A stretch of 6,692 bases of DNA from Candidatus Zipacnadia bacterium (lineage in GTDB: Bacteria > Armatimonadota > UBA5377 > JALGUK01), in contig JALGUK010000112.1 of assembly GCA_029820875.1 (NCBI GenBank), positions 1 through 6,692 of the forward strand, written 5' to 3'. Each line of letters starts with the position of its first letter. The first letter of the stretch is position 1. Both the position numbers and the translations under genes were made by a program. The notes under the pieces were generated by a model, which saw nothing but the letters and a program-made list of their open reading frames with translations, searched no databases and was not told the DNA's origin. Shown here in pieces: positions 5,927 through 6,692 of this stretch.

Positions 5927-6492
5927 TGGAAGCTCTTGCACGGGAATACCTAACGGCGCTGGAGGACAACCTGTCCTGGGTGATGCGAAAGGAGTGGGGC
6001 CGGCTTGCGGCTGCGGCTGACCTCGCGGCACAGACAATCCTGGACGGACACACCGTTTACATACACCTCGGCGGGCACTTGATGCCCCATGAGGCCCAGC
6101 GAGCCGACCAGCCGAGGCTGTTTGTACCGCTTACGCCCGGCGAGGCGGACCGCCTGCAGCCGGACGATGTGTTGGTGATGACGCACCAGTACGGAGTTCT
6201 GGAGCCGGCGGTCGAACTGGCAATCGCTGCAAAGAAGCGCGGCGCGACACTCATCGTCATCTCTCCACGCAGCGACCCCAGGCGTATCATCCGGCGTCAC
6301 CCGTCCGGCACCGCAGTTTTCGACCATGCGGACATATTGATTGATACGCACATCCCGTATGGTGACGCCGCAATTCAGGCTCCTGCCGGCGGGCCCGGGG
6401 CATGTCCGACGTCGGGCGTCATTCAGGCTGCGCTGCATTGGGCACTCACGTGCGGTGTCGCCGAGCGGCTGGCGGAAAGGAGCATGGTATAG
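5926..6492 (+). CDS. Second SIS-domain paralogue, translationally coupled
   Basis: This 188-residue protein has the same layout as its upstream neighbour: N-terminal helices (MEALAREYLTALEDNLSWVM), strand TVYIHLGGH, a conserved Glu in LMPHEAQR, strands DDVLVMTHQYG and GATLIVISPRSDP, and ACPTSGVIQAALHWALTCGV at 159-178. The last aligns with GPTSGVMNTAILWALTAAYI of the first protein. It lacks the twin-arginine extension and the RAGGL signature but keeps a GGH at the first loop. The start is the ATG at 5926 overlapping the previous stop (TGATG), with GGAGG at 5911-5915, 10 bases upstream. Longer readings from 5788 lie inside the first gene in another frame. Overlap and homology suggest a co-translated pair, possibly a hetero-oligomer, since SIS active sites commonly form at subunit interfaces; that is inference. 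The substrate is unknown. The stop is 17 bases from the proA stop. Confidence 0.8.
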   Translation: MEALAREYLTALEDNLSWVMRKEWGRLAAAADLAAQTILDGHTVYIHLGGHLMPHEAQRADQPRLFVPLTPGEADRLQPDDVLVMTHQYGVLEPAVELAIAAKKRGATLIVISPRSDPRRIIRRHPSGTAVFDHADILIDTHIPYGDAAIQAPAGGPGACPTSGVIQAALHWALTCGVAERLAERSMV

Positions 6493-6509
6493 TCGCCCGC
6501 CCGGGCTTG

Positions 6510-6692
6510 CTACCCCCTCACCTGCCCATCGCCTTCGATGACCCACTTGACGGTGGTAAGCTCGCGCAGGCCCATCGGGCCGCGGGCGTGCAGCTTCTGG
6601 GTGCTTATCCCGATTTCGGCGCCGAGGCCGAACTCGAAGCCGTCCATAAAGCGCGTGGAGACGTTGACGAATATGCCCGCCGCGTCAACTTG
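6510..6692 (-). CDS. proA: Gamma-glutamyl phosphate reductase, C-terminal 60 residues (partial)
   Basis: The frame is open to the right window edge, so only the 3' end of the gene is present, ending at TAG (6510-6512). Its residues begin [20 protein letters not shown] and continue [40 protein letters not shown]. This is the highly conserved C-terminus of ProA (glutamate-5-semialdehyde dehydrogenase), with the diagnostic [33 protein letters not shown] signature. ProA makes glutamate-5-semialdehyde from gamma-glutamyl phosphate with NADPH in proline synthesis, in the cytoplasm. The usual NASTRF reads NVSTRF here, and Phe replaces Gly in DGFEF; neither is likely to matter. The catalytic cysteine lies upstream, outside the window. 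It converges on the SIS pair with no clear terminator between them. Confidence 0.96.
   Translation of the reverse strand, partial: QVDAAGIFVNVSTRFMDGFEFGLGAEIGISTQKLHARGPMGLRELTTVKWVIEGDGQVRG

Noticed and set aside
6493..6509. GC-rich palindrome GCCCGGGC (6499-6506) as a terminator between the SIS pair and proA
   Set aside because: The stem is tiny with almost no loop, and no T run follows on either strand.
5950..6546. Minus-strand open frame of 198 codons
   Set aside because: It covers the antisense of the second SIS gene and runs into the proA 3' end in a different frame; no family pattern.

Overview
This is a GC-rich bacterial window with short intergenic gaps and clear Shine-Dalgarno (SD) sites. 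The best taxonomic hint is the pseudopilin at 4159-4902: its [20 protein letters not shown] helix is followed directly by [11 protein letters not shown], a form I associate with Armatimonadota-type prepilins. I infer a diderm bacterium of, or near, that group. No 16S rRNA or other decisive marker is present. I see no tRNA, rRNA, CRISPR array, insertion sequence or phage gene.

Layout. (1) 1-2405, plus strand: the 3' part of a large protein built of beta-sandwich domains, probably secreted and carbohydrate-related, with a carbohydrate-binding-like C-terminal domain. The reading frame is broken twice, near 872-905 and near 1043-1060. Each break is explained by one extra base in a short homopolymer, and the repaired frame gives exactly 800 codons plus stop. 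(2) 2459-3611, minus strand: a two-gene signalling unit, a response regulator (REC + DUF4388/PATAN) followed by a Roadblock/LC7 protein. It is driven by a strong sigma70-type promoter at 3685-3713. (3) 3798-4902, minus strand: a pseudopilin gene and a small single-pass membrane protein with a Pro/Gly/Ala-rich tail, closed by a near-perfect rho-independent terminator that separates this unit from the signalling unit. (4) 4903-5218: a divergent intergenic region holding the pseudopilin leader and a candidate promoter. (5) 5219-6492, plus strand: two SIS (sugar isomerase) domain paralogues overlapping by one base (TGATG). The first carries an N-terminal extension resembling a twin-arginine signal. 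(6) 6510-6692, minus strand: the C-terminal 60 codons of gamma-glutamyl phosphate reductase (proA), converging on the SIS pair.

How the parts may work together. Response regulator plus Roadblock proteins are typical of signalling that feeds a Ras-like GTPase (the MglA/MglB theme in polarity and type IV pilus motility), but no GTPase gene is visible here. The pseudopilin and its small membrane partner belong to type II secretion or type IV pilus-like export. The SIS pair looks like a co-translated sugar-phosphate-binding complex of unknown substrate. ProA (proline synthesis) is probably an unrelated neighbour. Nothing here proves a new system. The points most worth a second look are the SIS pair with its Tat-like leader, the pseudopilin/small-protein pair, and the doubly frameshifted large gene.
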